This document shows, one piece after another, positions 7,959 through 15,085 of a stretch of 23,322 nt of DNA. The DNA is taken from contig JAFXYU010000087.1 in NCBI GenBank assembly GCA_017541565.1, positions 1 through 23,322 on the forward strand, given 5' to 3'. Origin of the DNA: a bacterium. GTDB lineage: Bacteria; Cyanobacteriota; Vampirovibrionia; Gastranaerophilales; Gastranaerophilaceae. The position numbers and the translations under genes are program-made. The notes below the pieces were generated by a model. That model saw nothing but the letters and a program-made list of their open reading frames with translations. It was not told where the DNA came from and searched no databases. Position 1 is the stretch's first letter. Each line of letters opens with the position of its first letter.

Positions 7959-8423
7959 ATGAGCGAAAAATCAGAAAAGGCAAAGGAGTTATTCAAATCG
8001 GGATATAACTGCTCGCAATCCGTACTGGGAGTATTTTGCGAAGAACTTGGAATGGATTTTGAGACCGCAATGAAAATTTCCTCCTCTTTCGGAGGCGGTA
8101 TGGGCAGAATGAGAGAAGTGTGCGGAACAGTAAGCGGAATGTTTATGGCTGCAGGACTTGCCTTTGCTTCCGCAAGCGACTCTGCGACTGCTAAAGGCGA
8201 ACATTATAAACGCATTCAGGAACTTGCCGCAAGATTCAAGGAAAAGAACGGTAGTATCATTTGCAGAGAACTTCTGCAAGGTGTTGAATCTTCTACTTCT
8301 CCGACACCAAGCGAAAGAACCGAAACATACTATAAAAAAAGACCGTGTGTTGAACTTGTCGGCGACGCTGTTGAAATATTGGAAGAATATATTAAAGAAA
8401 ACCAACCAAGCAGAGCGGTATAA
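7959..8423 (+). CDS. C-GCAxxG-C-C family (putative redox-active) protein
   Basis: The 154-residue product fits the C_GCAxxG_C_C family, small proteins of gut anaerobes thought to be redox-active or metal-binding through conserved cysteines. Visible features in order are 'GYNCSQSVL' with C18, a second C27, the glycine-rich 'SSFGGGMGRMREVCGTVSG' with C55, then C102 in 'IICREL' and C130 in 'RPCVELV', closing with an acidic helix. This is the expected spacing of the family. GGAG precedes the ATG. The stop codon TAA overlaps the next ATG by one base (TAATG), so the two genes are translationally coupled. The biochemical function of the family is not established. Confidence 0.88.
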   Translation: MSEKSEKAKELFKSGYNCSQSVLGVFCEELGMDFETAMKISSSFGGGMGRMREVCGTVSGMFMAAGLAFASASDSATAKGEHYKRIQELAARFKEKNGSIICRELLQGVESSTSPTPSERTETYYKKRPCVELVGDAVEILEEYIKENQPSRAV

Positions 8424-9112
8424 TGAGCATTGAGGGTCGTGTTTTTTCCAGATATGTACCGGATTTTGAAAAACTTATCCGATTTGGTTTTGTTCAAAGC
8501 AAGGGAAAATATCGTTTAGAAAAACTCTTTCATAACGGCGAATTTAAGGCTGTAATAACAATTCTTCAAAATGGCAAAATTGAAGGAAAGGTTTTTGATG
8601 TCATAAACGAAGATGAATTTTTACCTCTAAGGATTGAAAACCAAGAGGGCGGATTTGTCGGAGAGGTTCGGACTGAATACGAAAATATACTGACGGAAAT
8701 AAGAGAAAGTTGTTTTAAACGAAATTTATTCATTTACCCTCAAGCAAACAGAATTTGCGAAACAATTCAAAACACCTTTAACGACATGCCGGTTTTTCCG
8801 TGGGAAACCGATTCCGGGTACGGTGTTTTTAAAAATCCGGAAAGCGGCAAATGGTACGCTCTTATTATGAATATCGATTATTCAAAAATCGACAAAAAGC
8901 GGAGCGGAGAAATCGAGGTGGTTAACCTGAAACTTGATGAGAATGAAGTCTCAGAACGGCTTATGCAAAAGGGGTTCTATCCCGCTTGGCACATGAATAA
9001 GAAAAAGTGGATAACGTTAATTTTAGATGATACTCTCTCGGATAAAACCGTTATGGAGTGTATCAAAAAAAGCCACGCTTTTACTATTAAGCATAAATCT
9101 GGAATTGTTTAA
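8423..9112 (+). CDS. MmcQ/YjbR family protein
   Basis: The 229-residue product has a C-terminal MmcQ/YjbR (DUF419-type) domain: 'FPWETDSGYGVFKNPESGKW' continuing 'YALIMNI', then 'GFYPAWHMNKKKWITLILDD' and a final 'CIKKSHAFT'. This family has a double-wing CyaY-like fold and is proposed to bind DNA, but its role is unclear. Residues 1-100 form an additional N-terminal domain, seen in longer members, with 'GKYRLEKLFHNGEFKAVITI'. The start overlaps the previous stop by one base. The last 26 bases overlap the 3' end of the convergent minus-strand gene ending at 9087, and no terminator hairpin is visible between them. Confidence 0.88.
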   Translation: MSIEGRVFSRYVPDFEKLIRFGFVQSKGKYRLEKLFHNGEFKAVITILQNGKIEGKVFDVINEDEFLPLRIENQEGGFVGEVRTEYENILTEIRESCFKRNLFIYPQANRICETIQNTFNDMPVFPWETDSGYGVFKNPESGKWYALIMNIDYSKIDKKRSGEIEVVNLKLDENEVSERLMQKGFYPAWHMNKKKWITLILDDTLSDKTVMECIKKSHAFTIKHKSGIV

Positions 9113-10217
9113 TATATTTATACAACTCCATTTCTTCGAGCGTTAACATTCCGGTTAAATGAAGTTTACTTTCCAATTCCGTTAAAATTTCTGCGGTATT
9201 TGTATTTATGTTTGTATAAAGACTAATTTCCTTTGCTGTTTTCTTAAATTTTGACGGGAGTGCTTTGTGAAAAAATGCCAACAGTGATGTGTGATTTCCA
9301 TGCAGACATTCATGAGTAACAATATGGTCCTCCATTGCGGTAGACATTTGAGAAATACCTTTGCTTAATGCCGTTTGCAACGATTTTTGGTAAATCGTAA
9401 ACTCTTTTGGAGAAAGAAATCTATAAAAATACTTCAATATTTCAGGATCTGCTCCTGCTATTGTACTTGCTACCTGATAACGCGTGCTTTGCAAAAACAT
9501 CGTTTTTTCACCGCCTATTTTACACAATTCGCCTGTTGCGCAATGCAAATCGGAAACAATTACATTATCAGGTATCGGAAATCCCTTGACTTTTAACCCC
9601 TTAACCACCCTCAAAATTTGTTCTGCCCGCGGGAGGTCATCTTCCAAATTGACTGTCTTCATTCCATATTCTGTTTTAAGTATATTCTCAATTTCTATTA
9701 CCCTTGGATTAACTGATTTATTTGCCAACGCTTCATATAAACCGCGCATTTTATTATATCTGTCAACTCGCATTTGTTCTATCGTTTGTTCAAGTTCAAG
9801 CGTGATTTTTCCTTTAGTCCCCGCAACCAATCTTCTGGCTTCTTCTTCGCAACTTTTCAACAATTTAAAACAATATTTATTACAAATATTGTACAATCCT
9901 TCACGGTCTTTTACTTTTGCCAATTTTGTTTCTAAGCCTTTATCGCCCATAGAAACCGCAAATTGTATCAGTTTATCTTTTTTTAAAGCAAATTTTTCCC
10001 CTTCGAAAACCAAATCACCCATACCATGAATAAGATTTGGCATTGCTTCCATTTGCGCAAATATACCTTTGTGCTGTATCCTTGCTAAAGTCTTTTCATC
10101 TTCGCTAAGGGTTTTAAACGGTTTTAATAAATAAACATCCTCTTTAATTTTAGCCGCTTTTCCAAACTGTTTATTAATATTTCCAATTATCAAACGAGCC
10201 GTTCTGTCAATTTTCAT
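9087..10217 (-). CDS. Putative zinc-metalloprotease-like protein with HExxH motif
   Basis: I do not recognise this 376-residue protein, but it carries 'IVTHECLHGNH' (H302, E303, H306), a textbook HExxH zinc-binding and catalytic motif, followed about 37 residues later by 'NTAEILTE' (E343/E347). The E after an H-E-x-x-H helix is arranged as in gluzincin-type proteases. The upstream 200 residues are mostly charged helices with several Cys ('CNKYCFKLLKSCEEEARRLV'). No signal peptide or membrane segment is visible, so it would act in the cytoplasm unless exported by another route. GGGAAAG precedes the ATG on the minus strand. The 3' end overlaps the YjbR gene tail by 26 bases, tail to tail. Proteolytic activity is an inference from the motif alone. 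Confidence 0.78.
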   Translation of the reverse strand: MKIDRTARLIIGNINKQFGKAAKIKEDVYLLKPFKTLSEDEKTLARIQHKGIFAQMEAMPNLIHGMGDLVFEGEKFALKKDKLIQFAVSMGDKGLETKLAKVKDREGLYNICNKYCFKLLKSCEEEARRLVAGTKGKITLELEQTIEQMRVDRYNKMRGLYEALANKSVNPRVIEIENILKTEYGMKTVNLEDDLPRAEQILRVVKGLKVKGFPIPDNVIVSDLHCATGELCKIGGEKTMFLQSTRYQVASTIAGADPEILKYFYRFLSPKEFTIYQKSLQTALSKGISQMSTAMEDHIVTHECLHGNHTSLLAFFHKALPSKFKKTAKEISLYTNINTNTAEILTELESKLHLTGMLTLEEMELYKYIKQFQIYA

Positions 10218-10352
10218 AAAACTTTCCCATCAATCTTATAATTCCCTATATTTATAAAGATTTCTCTGTGAAAGAAATTGATATAAATTAATACAAAATT
10301 TAACAAATATTTACATTGATAAAACCTTAATTGAGTGTGACAAAAGTTATGC

Positions 10353-10381
10353 TTTTACTAAAAGAAAAAATCGTATAAAAT
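10353..10381 (+). promoter_or_regulatory. Possible promoter for the PHP gene
   Basis: TAAAAT (10376-10381) matches five of six -10 bases, with a weak TTTTAC 17 bases upstream. It lies 26 bases before the ATG, with a ribosome site in between. The rest of the 190-base spacer shows nothing else. Confidence 0.35.
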
Positions 10382-10407
10382 AATTAGTAACAAATGCCGG
10401 AGGAATT

Positions 10408-11385
10408 ATGGAATCGAATATTTTAAAAAACAAGATTTTTCAATATGTCATCATATTATTTGCCTTTTTACTCGCAGGTTTCGGATACTATGTTATTGAT
10501 GTCAGGTACAATATTTCCGAACCTATGCAGGATTTGGAGTATAAAACGGCAATTATAAAGGAGTCGCACAATCCGTTTTACAGACTTGAAAGCCTGCGCC
10601 CGATTGTCGGAGAAGAAGAATTAACAGAATTTATAATATCGAACAATAATAATCCGCAAATATATACTCCTTCTCCCGAAAATATTGCAAAGGGAGTTTT
10701 CAGAGCAAATTTGCACATGCACACTCTGCAATCAGATGGTTGTGCATCTGTAAAGGAACGGCTTGATGCTGCGCAAGAGTATGCACAAAATAATATTAAA
10801 GACGGATTTATGTATATTGCAATTACTGACCACAATACCGTTTTGGGCGCAAAGGAAGTTGTTAAACTTTTGGAAAAATATCCAAACAAGTACAAAAATG
10901 TAAAAGTTATTCTTGGCATGGAAGTTTTTACGGCATTCAAGTCCAAATATTATGATAAGCCGGTAGAAATTCACGTTCTTAACTGGTGCATTAATCCTTA
11001 TGACAAATTCCTTAATAAGGAATTTTATAAACCAAAAAATGCAAACAAGGGAAACAGAGTTCTTCCGGACAGAGATTTTGATTACGTTATTGAAATGATG
11101 TCAAAATACGCAATCCCCGGGATTGCCCACCCGATAAGATATACAAACCGCATCGGGCAAAATAAACACCTGTATATGGAAGAAATGATTGACAGATACA
11201 CAAATCTGACCAACAAACACGCATTTATGGAAGGATTTTATCAGGTTTATCCGAGATATTACGAAGCAAAATTTTTTAATGAAGAAATTTTACCTTATAT
11301 CGATTATGTGAACAAAAAAGCAGATGAACACAACATTATAAAAACCGGAAGTACCGATTCTCATTCCATGACGATATTTGACTGA
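10408..11385 (+). CDS. Membrane-anchored PHP-domain phosphoesterase-like protein
   Basis: The 325-residue product has one N-terminal transmembrane segment (about residues 12-30, FQYVIILFAFLLAGFGYYVI), a linker, and then a PHP domain. All the recognisable PHP metal-binding motifs are present: 'NLHMHT' (H103, H105), 'ITDHN' (D141, H142), 'GMEV' (E172), 'AHP' (H241) and 'STDSH' (D317, H319). PHP domains hydrolyse phosphoesters using a trinuclear metal site; the substrate here is unknown. The anchor suggests the domain faces the periplasm, since only a short basic stretch precedes the helix. A strong GGAGGA lies four bases before the ATG. The protein ends only six residues after the last metal ligand, a shorter tail than I would expect, so a late truncation is possible. 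Confidence 0.9.
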   Translation: MESNILKNKIFQYVIILFAFLLAGFGYYVIDVRYNISEPMQDLEYKTAIIKESHNPFYRLESLRPIVGEEELTEFIISNNNNPQIYTPSPENIAKGVFRANLHMHTLQSDGCASVKERLDAAQEYAQNNIKDGFMYIAITDHNTVLGAKEVVKLLEKYPNKYKNVKVILGMEVFTAFKSKYYDKPVEIHVLNWCINPYDKFLNKEFYKPKNANKGNRVLPDRDFDYVIEMMSKYAIPGIAHPIRYTNRIGQNKHLYMEEMIDRYTNLTNKHAFMEGFYQVYPRYYEAKFFNEEILPYIDYVNKKADEHNIIKTGSTDSHSMTIFD

Positions 11386-11419
11386 TAAAATATCCTTCGG
11401 GAAGCAAAAATTTTTATCA
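11383..11419 (+). terminator. Weak inverted repeat after the PHP gene
   Basis: TGATAAAA (overlapping the stop codon) pairs with TTTTATCA around an inner CTTCGGGAAG hairpin. It is AT-rich and lacks a clean T tail, so terminator function is uncertain. Confidence 0.3.
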
Positions 11420-11423
11420 TAAG

Positions 11424-11432
11424 TGTTATAAT
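11424..11432 (+). promoter_or_regulatory. Extended -10 promoter for the galM-like gene
   Basis: TGTTATAAT is a perfect -10 hexamer with the extended TGn element. No good -35 is visible 17 bases upstream, which fits an extended -10 promoter. It is followed by AAGGAG (11446-11451) and the ATG at 11457. Confidence 0.6.
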
Positions 11433-11456
11433 GAATATACAGTTCAAGGAGTTTTT

Positions 11457-12701
11457 ATGCCAATCGATTTTAATCCGCACTTTTTCAATAATCCGGATAA
11501 CAATGTCCGCCCGAAAACCGGTATTCAGTTTATGGGTGTATTTAAACAAAAACCGGATACATTTGTTAAAACCATAAATATTGATAAGAACACTACGGGC
11601 GACTATAGCGGCATAACCATTTCCGAAAAACCGTTCGGAAATCTTCAAAAAAGCGGGGAAGAAATCAGGCTCTATACAATAAAAAACAAAAACGGCGCAA
11701 GTGTGGATTTGTCGGATTTTGGCGCAACTATTGTTTCCATAAAAGTTCCGGATAAAAAAGGGAAAATTATTGACGTAACACAAGGTTATGATAACGTTAC
11801 ACCCTACGAAACCGCACCCGTAGGACATGCCGGAGGAACAATCGGACCTTGTGCAAATAAAATTGATAACGGTGAATTTGTTATAGACAATCAAAAATAT
11901 ACTCTTGAAAAAAACAAAGATAACGGCAAAACCCATTGTCACGGTGCAGGTAACGGTTTTGATATAAAAAAGTGGAATGCTGAAATTTTGAAAGACGGTA
12001 TAGAATTTACTTACGTCAAACCTGATATGGAAGGCGGATATCCGGGAAATGTCGAAGCCAAGGTTACATACAAATTTGATAATAACAACAATTTAAGAAT
12101 AATCTATTCGGCAAAAACAGACAAGCCAACTTTGATTAATATGACTAACCATACATATTTTAATCTTGACGGGGCGGAAAATACGGGCGAAAATTCAGTT
12201 CTTAATCATATTGTTCAACTTCCAAACTCTTCTTCTTTCACGGAAAACAATGAAATCGCCGTTCCGACGGGAAAAATAATTAACGTTGAAGGAACACCGT
12301 TTGATTTTAGAAAACCGCATAAAATCTCAGAAATGATAAACAAAGATTCCGAACAGTTAAAAATCGGTTCGGGCTATGACCAAAACTATTGTATAGACGG
12401 TTATGACGGCAAAAAGATTATAGATGTTGCAAATATCAAATCCGAAAAAACGGGAGTAACACTGAAAGTTTCCACCAATTTATCCGGCTTTCAATTCTAT
12501 ACCGCAAACCACCTCGGTAAATCCGCACAGCCGGCAGGAAAGTCGGGTTCCAGATATGAAAAGCGTTCCGCACTATGCGTAGAACCCCAGTTTTACCCGA
12601 ATGCAATCAACACGGAAGGATTTGAAGAAAAAGGTATTCTAACACCCGATACAACTTATTCACGAGAAATTGTATACTCGTTCTCAAATGATAACAGGTA
12701 A
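11457..12701 (+). CDS. galM: Aldose 1-epimerase (galactose mutarotase) with N-terminal extension
   Basis: The 414-residue product interconverts alpha and beta anomers of aldoses, typically galactose or glucose. Conserved GalM blocks are 'DFGATIVSIKVPDKKG', the 'GGTIGPCANKI' loop (normally GR..GR.AnRI, so the arginines are replaced here), 'HCHGAGNGFD' (H160/H162), 'NMTNHTYFNLDG' with the general acid H232, 'GSGYDQNY', and 'CVEPQFYPNAIN' with the catalytic base E376. The first 50-60 residues are an extra, low-complexity segment with no signal peptide, including 'TGIQFMGVFKQKPD'. The normal domain begins near 'EKPFGNL'. AAGGAG lies five bases before the ATG. The SGNH gene starts three bases after the stop, so the two form an operon. 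Confidence 0.92.
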   Translation: MPIDFNPHFFNNPDNNVRPKTGIQFMGVFKQKPDTFVKTINIDKNTTGDYSGITISEKPFGNLQKSGEEIRLYTIKNKNGASVDLSDFGATIVSIKVPDKKGKIIDVTQGYDNVTPYETAPVGHAGGTIGPCANKIDNGEFVIDNQKYTLEKNKDNGKTHCHGAGNGFDIKKWNAEILKDGIEFTYVKPDMEGGYPGNVEAKVTYKFDNNNNLRIIYSAKTDKPTLINMTNHTYFNLDGAENTGENSVLNHIVQLPNSSSFTENNEIAVPTGKIINVEGTPFDFRKPHKISEMINKDSEQLKIGSGYDQNYCIDGYDGKKIIDVANIKSEKTGVTLKVSTNLSGFQFYTANHLGKSAQPAGKSGSRYEKRSALCVEPQFYPNAINTEGFEEKGILTPDTTYSREIVYSFSNDNR

Positions 12702-12704
12702 AAA

Positions 12705-13310
12705 ATGAAAAAGATAATATGCTACGGAGATTCAAATACATTCGGGTTTAACCCCTCTGACGGTTCAAGATTTGATGAAGAAACCCGTTGGACTGCTGTT
12801 TTGCAGAAAAATTTGGGAACGGAATACGAAGTTATAAACGAAGGTGCTTGCGATAGAACAGGTTTTGTAAACAACTCTAAAGGCTTTGAGTTTTCCGCTC
12901 AAAGACACTTTCCCAAAATGATTTCTAAAATTGACGGTACTGATATACTGATTCTTGCAATAGGTACAAATGATTTGCAATTTCAATATGATATAAGCAT
13001 TGGTGCAATAGAAAAAGGCTTGGAAAATCTGATTAAATTAGCACAGACAAAGGCGAAGAATGTAATTATTATTCCGCCTGTTGTTTTGAGTGAAAAAGTT
13101 TTGGAGGGATTTTTTAATATTCAATTTAATGAAACGAGTATTGTAAAATCAAGAAAAGTCGGAAGAATATATAGGCAACTCTCTAACGCATATCGTTGTA
13201 ATTACTTTGATATAAACAAATTCACCAAACCTTCCGACTTTGACGGATTGCATTATGATGAAAAATCACACAAAATTATTGCTGACAAATTAACCGAATT
13301 TATAGGATAG
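12705..13310 (+). CDS. SGNH/GDSL-family hydrolase
   Basis: The 201-residue product is a cytoplasmic-type SGNH hydrolase, an esterase/lipase fold acting on acyl or acetyl esters, with no signal peptide. Visible blocks are 'ICYGDSNTFG' with the nucleophile S10, 'INEGACDRTG' supplying the oxyanion-hole Gly, 'AIGTNDL' with N89, and 'FDGLHYDEKSH' with D180 and H183 completing the triad. The pattern 'GDSNTFG' with 'RW' after it resembles arylesterase/acyl-CoA-thioesterase-like members. It is packed three bases behind the aldose epimerase, so a role in processing acetylated sugars is plausible, but this is only an inference from neighbourhood. A terminator follows directly. Confidence 0.92.
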   Translation: MKKIICYGDSNTFGFNPSDGSRFDEETRWTAVLQKNLGTEYEVINEGACDRTGFVNNSKGFEFSAQRHFPKMISKIDGTDILILAIGTNDLQFQYDISIGAIEKGLENLIKLAQTKAKNVIIIPPVVLSEKVLEGFFNIQFNETSIVKSRKVGRIYRQLSNAYRCNYFDINKFTKPSDFDGLHYDEKSHKIIADKLTEFIG

Positions 13311-13318
13311 ATATTAAT

Positions 13319-13358
13319 AAACCGTGAGTTTGGATTAAAAACTCTCGGTTTAATTTTT
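13319..13358 (+). terminator. Rho-independent terminator after the galM-SGNH pair
   Basis: A 13-base arm AAACCGTGAGTTT pairs with AAACTCTCGGTTT (one T-T mismatch) around a 7-base loop, followed by AATTTTT. It starts nine bases after the SGNH stop. Confidence 0.82.
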
Positions 13359-13443
13359 AAGTATATTATCTTGGATATGCTTATTCCTAATGTCGCCAAA
13401 ACCCGCTCTATAATCGAAAAATTTGGTATTGTGACAAAGTAAA

Positions 13444-13471
13444 TTGTAACAATTTTGTAACATTTTAGAAT
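13444..13471 (+). promoter_or_regulatory. Probable promoter of the 407-aa gene
   Basis: TTGTAA (13444-13449), a 16-base spacer and TAGAAT (13466-13471) resemble a sigma-70 type promoter. The -35 lies in the second of three TTGTRACA copies (13429-13436, 13444-13451, 13455-13462), which could be an operator. About 80 bases of leader would follow. Confidence 0.45.
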
Positions 13472-13528
13472 AATTAGTCAATTTGTTAAATTCACATGTT
13501 TTATAGAGTCAGAAATTAGTGAAGTTAC

Positions 13529-13548
13529 AAAGAAAGAAAGAAAGAAAG
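13529..13548 (+). repeat. (AAAG)5 tetranucleotide tract before the start of the 407-aa gene
   Basis: Five perfect AAAG units abut the Shine-Dalgarno-like AAGGA (13549-13553), four bases before the ATG at 13558. Such tracts can gain or lose units by slippage. Here a change would alter the leader, or the frame if translation began at the GTG at 13519. Confidence 0.85.
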
Positions 13549-13557
13549 AAGGAAGAT

Positions 13558-14781
13558 ATGATTAATCCGATAGCAAGAACTCAAGAAGTAAATTTATTTA
13601 ACCATTTAACCGGAAATGCACAAGCGATTAGAAATAATATTCAAAACTTAAAAAACATTGGTATTACTCAGGCAGAGATTTTGTTAAGAACAATTGCAGA
13701 GCAGACAAGAAATGGTAATACAGAATTTATAGAAGCAAGTAAAAGAATGTATGACAAATTGTATTCAGGATTAAGTTTCTCTGAAGCAGTTGCTGAAGTA
13801 AAACCGTTTTTAGAAAATGAAGCCGCAATTAAAATTACACCATTAGGCATAGCGGTTATGGCAAAAGGTTGGTCAAAACCGGTTGTATTTCCAAAGGCAG
13901 AAAATTTTAAATTTTTAGGTTGGGCGGACATACCTGCTAATTTTAATACAAATAATTTGTGGACAGGCGCATATGGTAAAAAACAACCTAAACTTATTAT
14001 GGGCGCAGTAGGTAATAGTAATATCAAACCTGAACAAGTTAAGGGTGGCTGCGCATTGACCAAAAAAGAACTTTCTGCTCAATATGAAGGAGCTATTCAA
14101 GATTTTTATAATCCAATTATTGATTATTTAAAAGAACAAGGTGCTAAAACAGAGGATATCGGTTTTGCATTTGCTCATAGTGATTGCGGGGTAGACAAAG
14201 CTGTAAGAAATGTTGTAGAAAAACATAATTTAAAAGGTTTTGGAATAACTCCGACAGAATATACACAGTATTTGCGTGGCAAGGAAATGCCTGCAAACGA
14301 AGAATTTCCTGACGGATATATATTAGCAGATTTTCCATTCCCGACAATATTAACAAGAAATATCAGCCAAATTGAAGATTATGCAAAAGTGTATGGAAAA
14401 ATGGTTGGAAAAGGAAATCCACTCGGAGTTTTTGGTGGTGGCGAACATGCATTTGCTCGAGATGCAAGAGAAGCCCTCATCGGTCAAGGCGGAGCAAATA
14501 GCATTCCTGTTGACATTATGCGAGATAAATTTGGTGTCGTAATTCCTGCTACAAGAATAAATGATAAAGGTGAAGAAGTTGTTACAAATGCAGCAAGGGA
14601 TATGCTTGAAAGAGTAAACGGCAATCCTTATGAACAATACCGATATGCATTTAATAACTTTTTACCAAGTAGTAGATTAAAAGAAGATATTGCACAATAC
14701 GACCCGCAAGCAGCAATGGCAACGGTAGCATACGCAAAACTCGCACAAGCAGGAAAAATCGGGAAAATAAACAGCCGATAG
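13558..14781 (+). CDS. Unrecognised 407-residue protein with a glycine-rich Rossmann-like C-terminal part
   Basis: I do not recognise the family. The ATG at 13558 is preferred over the GTG at 13519 because AAGGA lies four bases before it and the extra 13 residues would be a Lys/Arg run encoded by the AAAG repeat. Residues 1-90 are helical (e.g. 'NLKNIGITQAEILLRTIAEQ'). The middle has beta-rich segments ('LGIAVMAKGWSKPVVF'). The C-terminal half has 'DIGFAFAHSDCGVDKAVRNV' and a loop 'GNPLGVFGGGEHAFARDARE' ending 'DKFGVVIPATR', which resembles nucleotide-binding Rossmann/SLOG-type folds, but this is a weak suggestion. There is no signal peptide or membrane segment. Just after the stop, another frame continues with coding-like sequence (14763-14874), so the present C-terminus may result from a frameshift. 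Confidence 0.78.
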   Translation: MINPIARTQEVNLFNHLTGNAQAIRNNIQNLKNIGITQAEILLRTIAEQTRNGNTEFIEASKRMYDKLYSGLSFSEAVAEVKPFLENEAAIKITPLGIAVMAKGWSKPVVFPKAENFKFLGWADIPANFNTNNLWTGAYGKKQPKLIMGAVGNSNIKPEQVKGGCALTKKELSAQYEGAIQDFYNPIIDYLKEQGAKTEDIGFAFAHSDCGVDKAVRNVVEKHNLKGFGITPTEYTQYLRGKEMPANEEFPDGYILADFPFPTILTRNISQIEDYAKVYGKMVGKGNPLGVFGGGEHAFARDAREALIGQGGANSIPVDIMRDKFGVVIPATRINDKGEEVVTNAARDMLERVNGNPYEQYRYAFNNFLPSSRLKEDIAQYDPQAAMATVAYAKLAQAGKIGKINSR

Positions 14782-14874
14782 AAATAGACTTTCCTCTACC
14801 AAAGGAAACGACACTTCCGGGTTCGAACTTTTGAAGAAATATTACGAACATCTGAATTATACACCGGTAATTAA
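14763..14874 (+). pseudogene. Out-of-frame coding remnant after the 407-aa gene
   Basis: One frame over, the sequence reads 'ENKQPIEIDFPLPKETTLPG' then SNF and a TGA; removing one T from the TTTT at 14829-14832 lets it continue 'EEILRTSELYTGN' to a TAA at 14872. The composition looks like genuine protein sequence rather than chance. It could be the original C-terminus of the preceding gene, lost by one frameshift near the GGGAAAATAAA stretch and a second at TTTT, or the tail of a deleted paralogue. Not provable without homologues. Confidence 0.4.
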
Positions 14875-15028
14875 GTTAATTTTTAAATAAAATGCGTAGC
14901 AAAAAATATTTTTACCGATTTTTATAAATAAGACATTCAAAAGCAGCCATAACAGAAGATAACTATATTGATTTGAAAAGTGCATCGAACTATGCAAAAA
15001 GCGATTCTCGTCACTATCATTCAGCCAT
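14875..15028. other. Intergenic stretch with no supported gene
   Basis: AT-rich. A start-less open frame from 14928 includes 'AAITEDNYIDLKSASNYAKS' and runs on through a terminator and a tRNA fragment to 15101. It may be a decayed gene end or chance. Confidence 0.4.
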
Positions 15029-15054
15029 TAAAAAAGAGCCCCTATCGGGACTCT
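15029..15054 (-). terminator. Terminator downstream of the tRNA-Asp 3' fragment
   Basis: On the minus strand AGAGTCCC and GGGGCTCT form an 8-bp stem (one G-T pair) with a 4-base loop, followed by six T. It lies a few bases beyond the truncated tRNA end at 15060-15080. Confidence 0.72.
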
Positions 15055-15059
15055 ATTTT

Positions 15060-15080
15060 AATGGCGGGAACGACGAGGCT
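15060..15080 (-). repeat. Truncated duplicate of the tRNA-Asp 3' end
   Basis: These 21 bases are identical to 15283-15303, which is the 3' end of the intact tRNA-Asp gene including CCA, the acceptor 3' strand and the T-stem 3' strand. The rest of the tRNA is missing beyond this point. It could be an attachment-site duplicate, or the remains of a second tRNA copy. Confidence 0.8.
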
Positions 15081-15085
15081 GTCTT

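Noticed and set aside
9484..10029. 181-aa plus-strand open frame opposite the HExxH gene
   Set aside because: Serine/leucine-rich antisense shadow; the minus-strand frame is longer, starts with a ribosome site and carries a coherent motif.
11361..11942. 193-aa open frame on the minus strand opposite the aldose epimerase
   Set aside because: It lies antisense to a well-supported enzyme, has a Cys/Phe/Ile-rich composition typical of shadow frames in AT-rich genes, and has no ribosome site.
13519..13557. GTG at 13519 as start of the 407-aa protein
   Set aside because: It has no ribosome site and would add only a Lys/Arg-rich run encoded by the AAAG repeat; ATG 13558 has AAGGA at good spacing.
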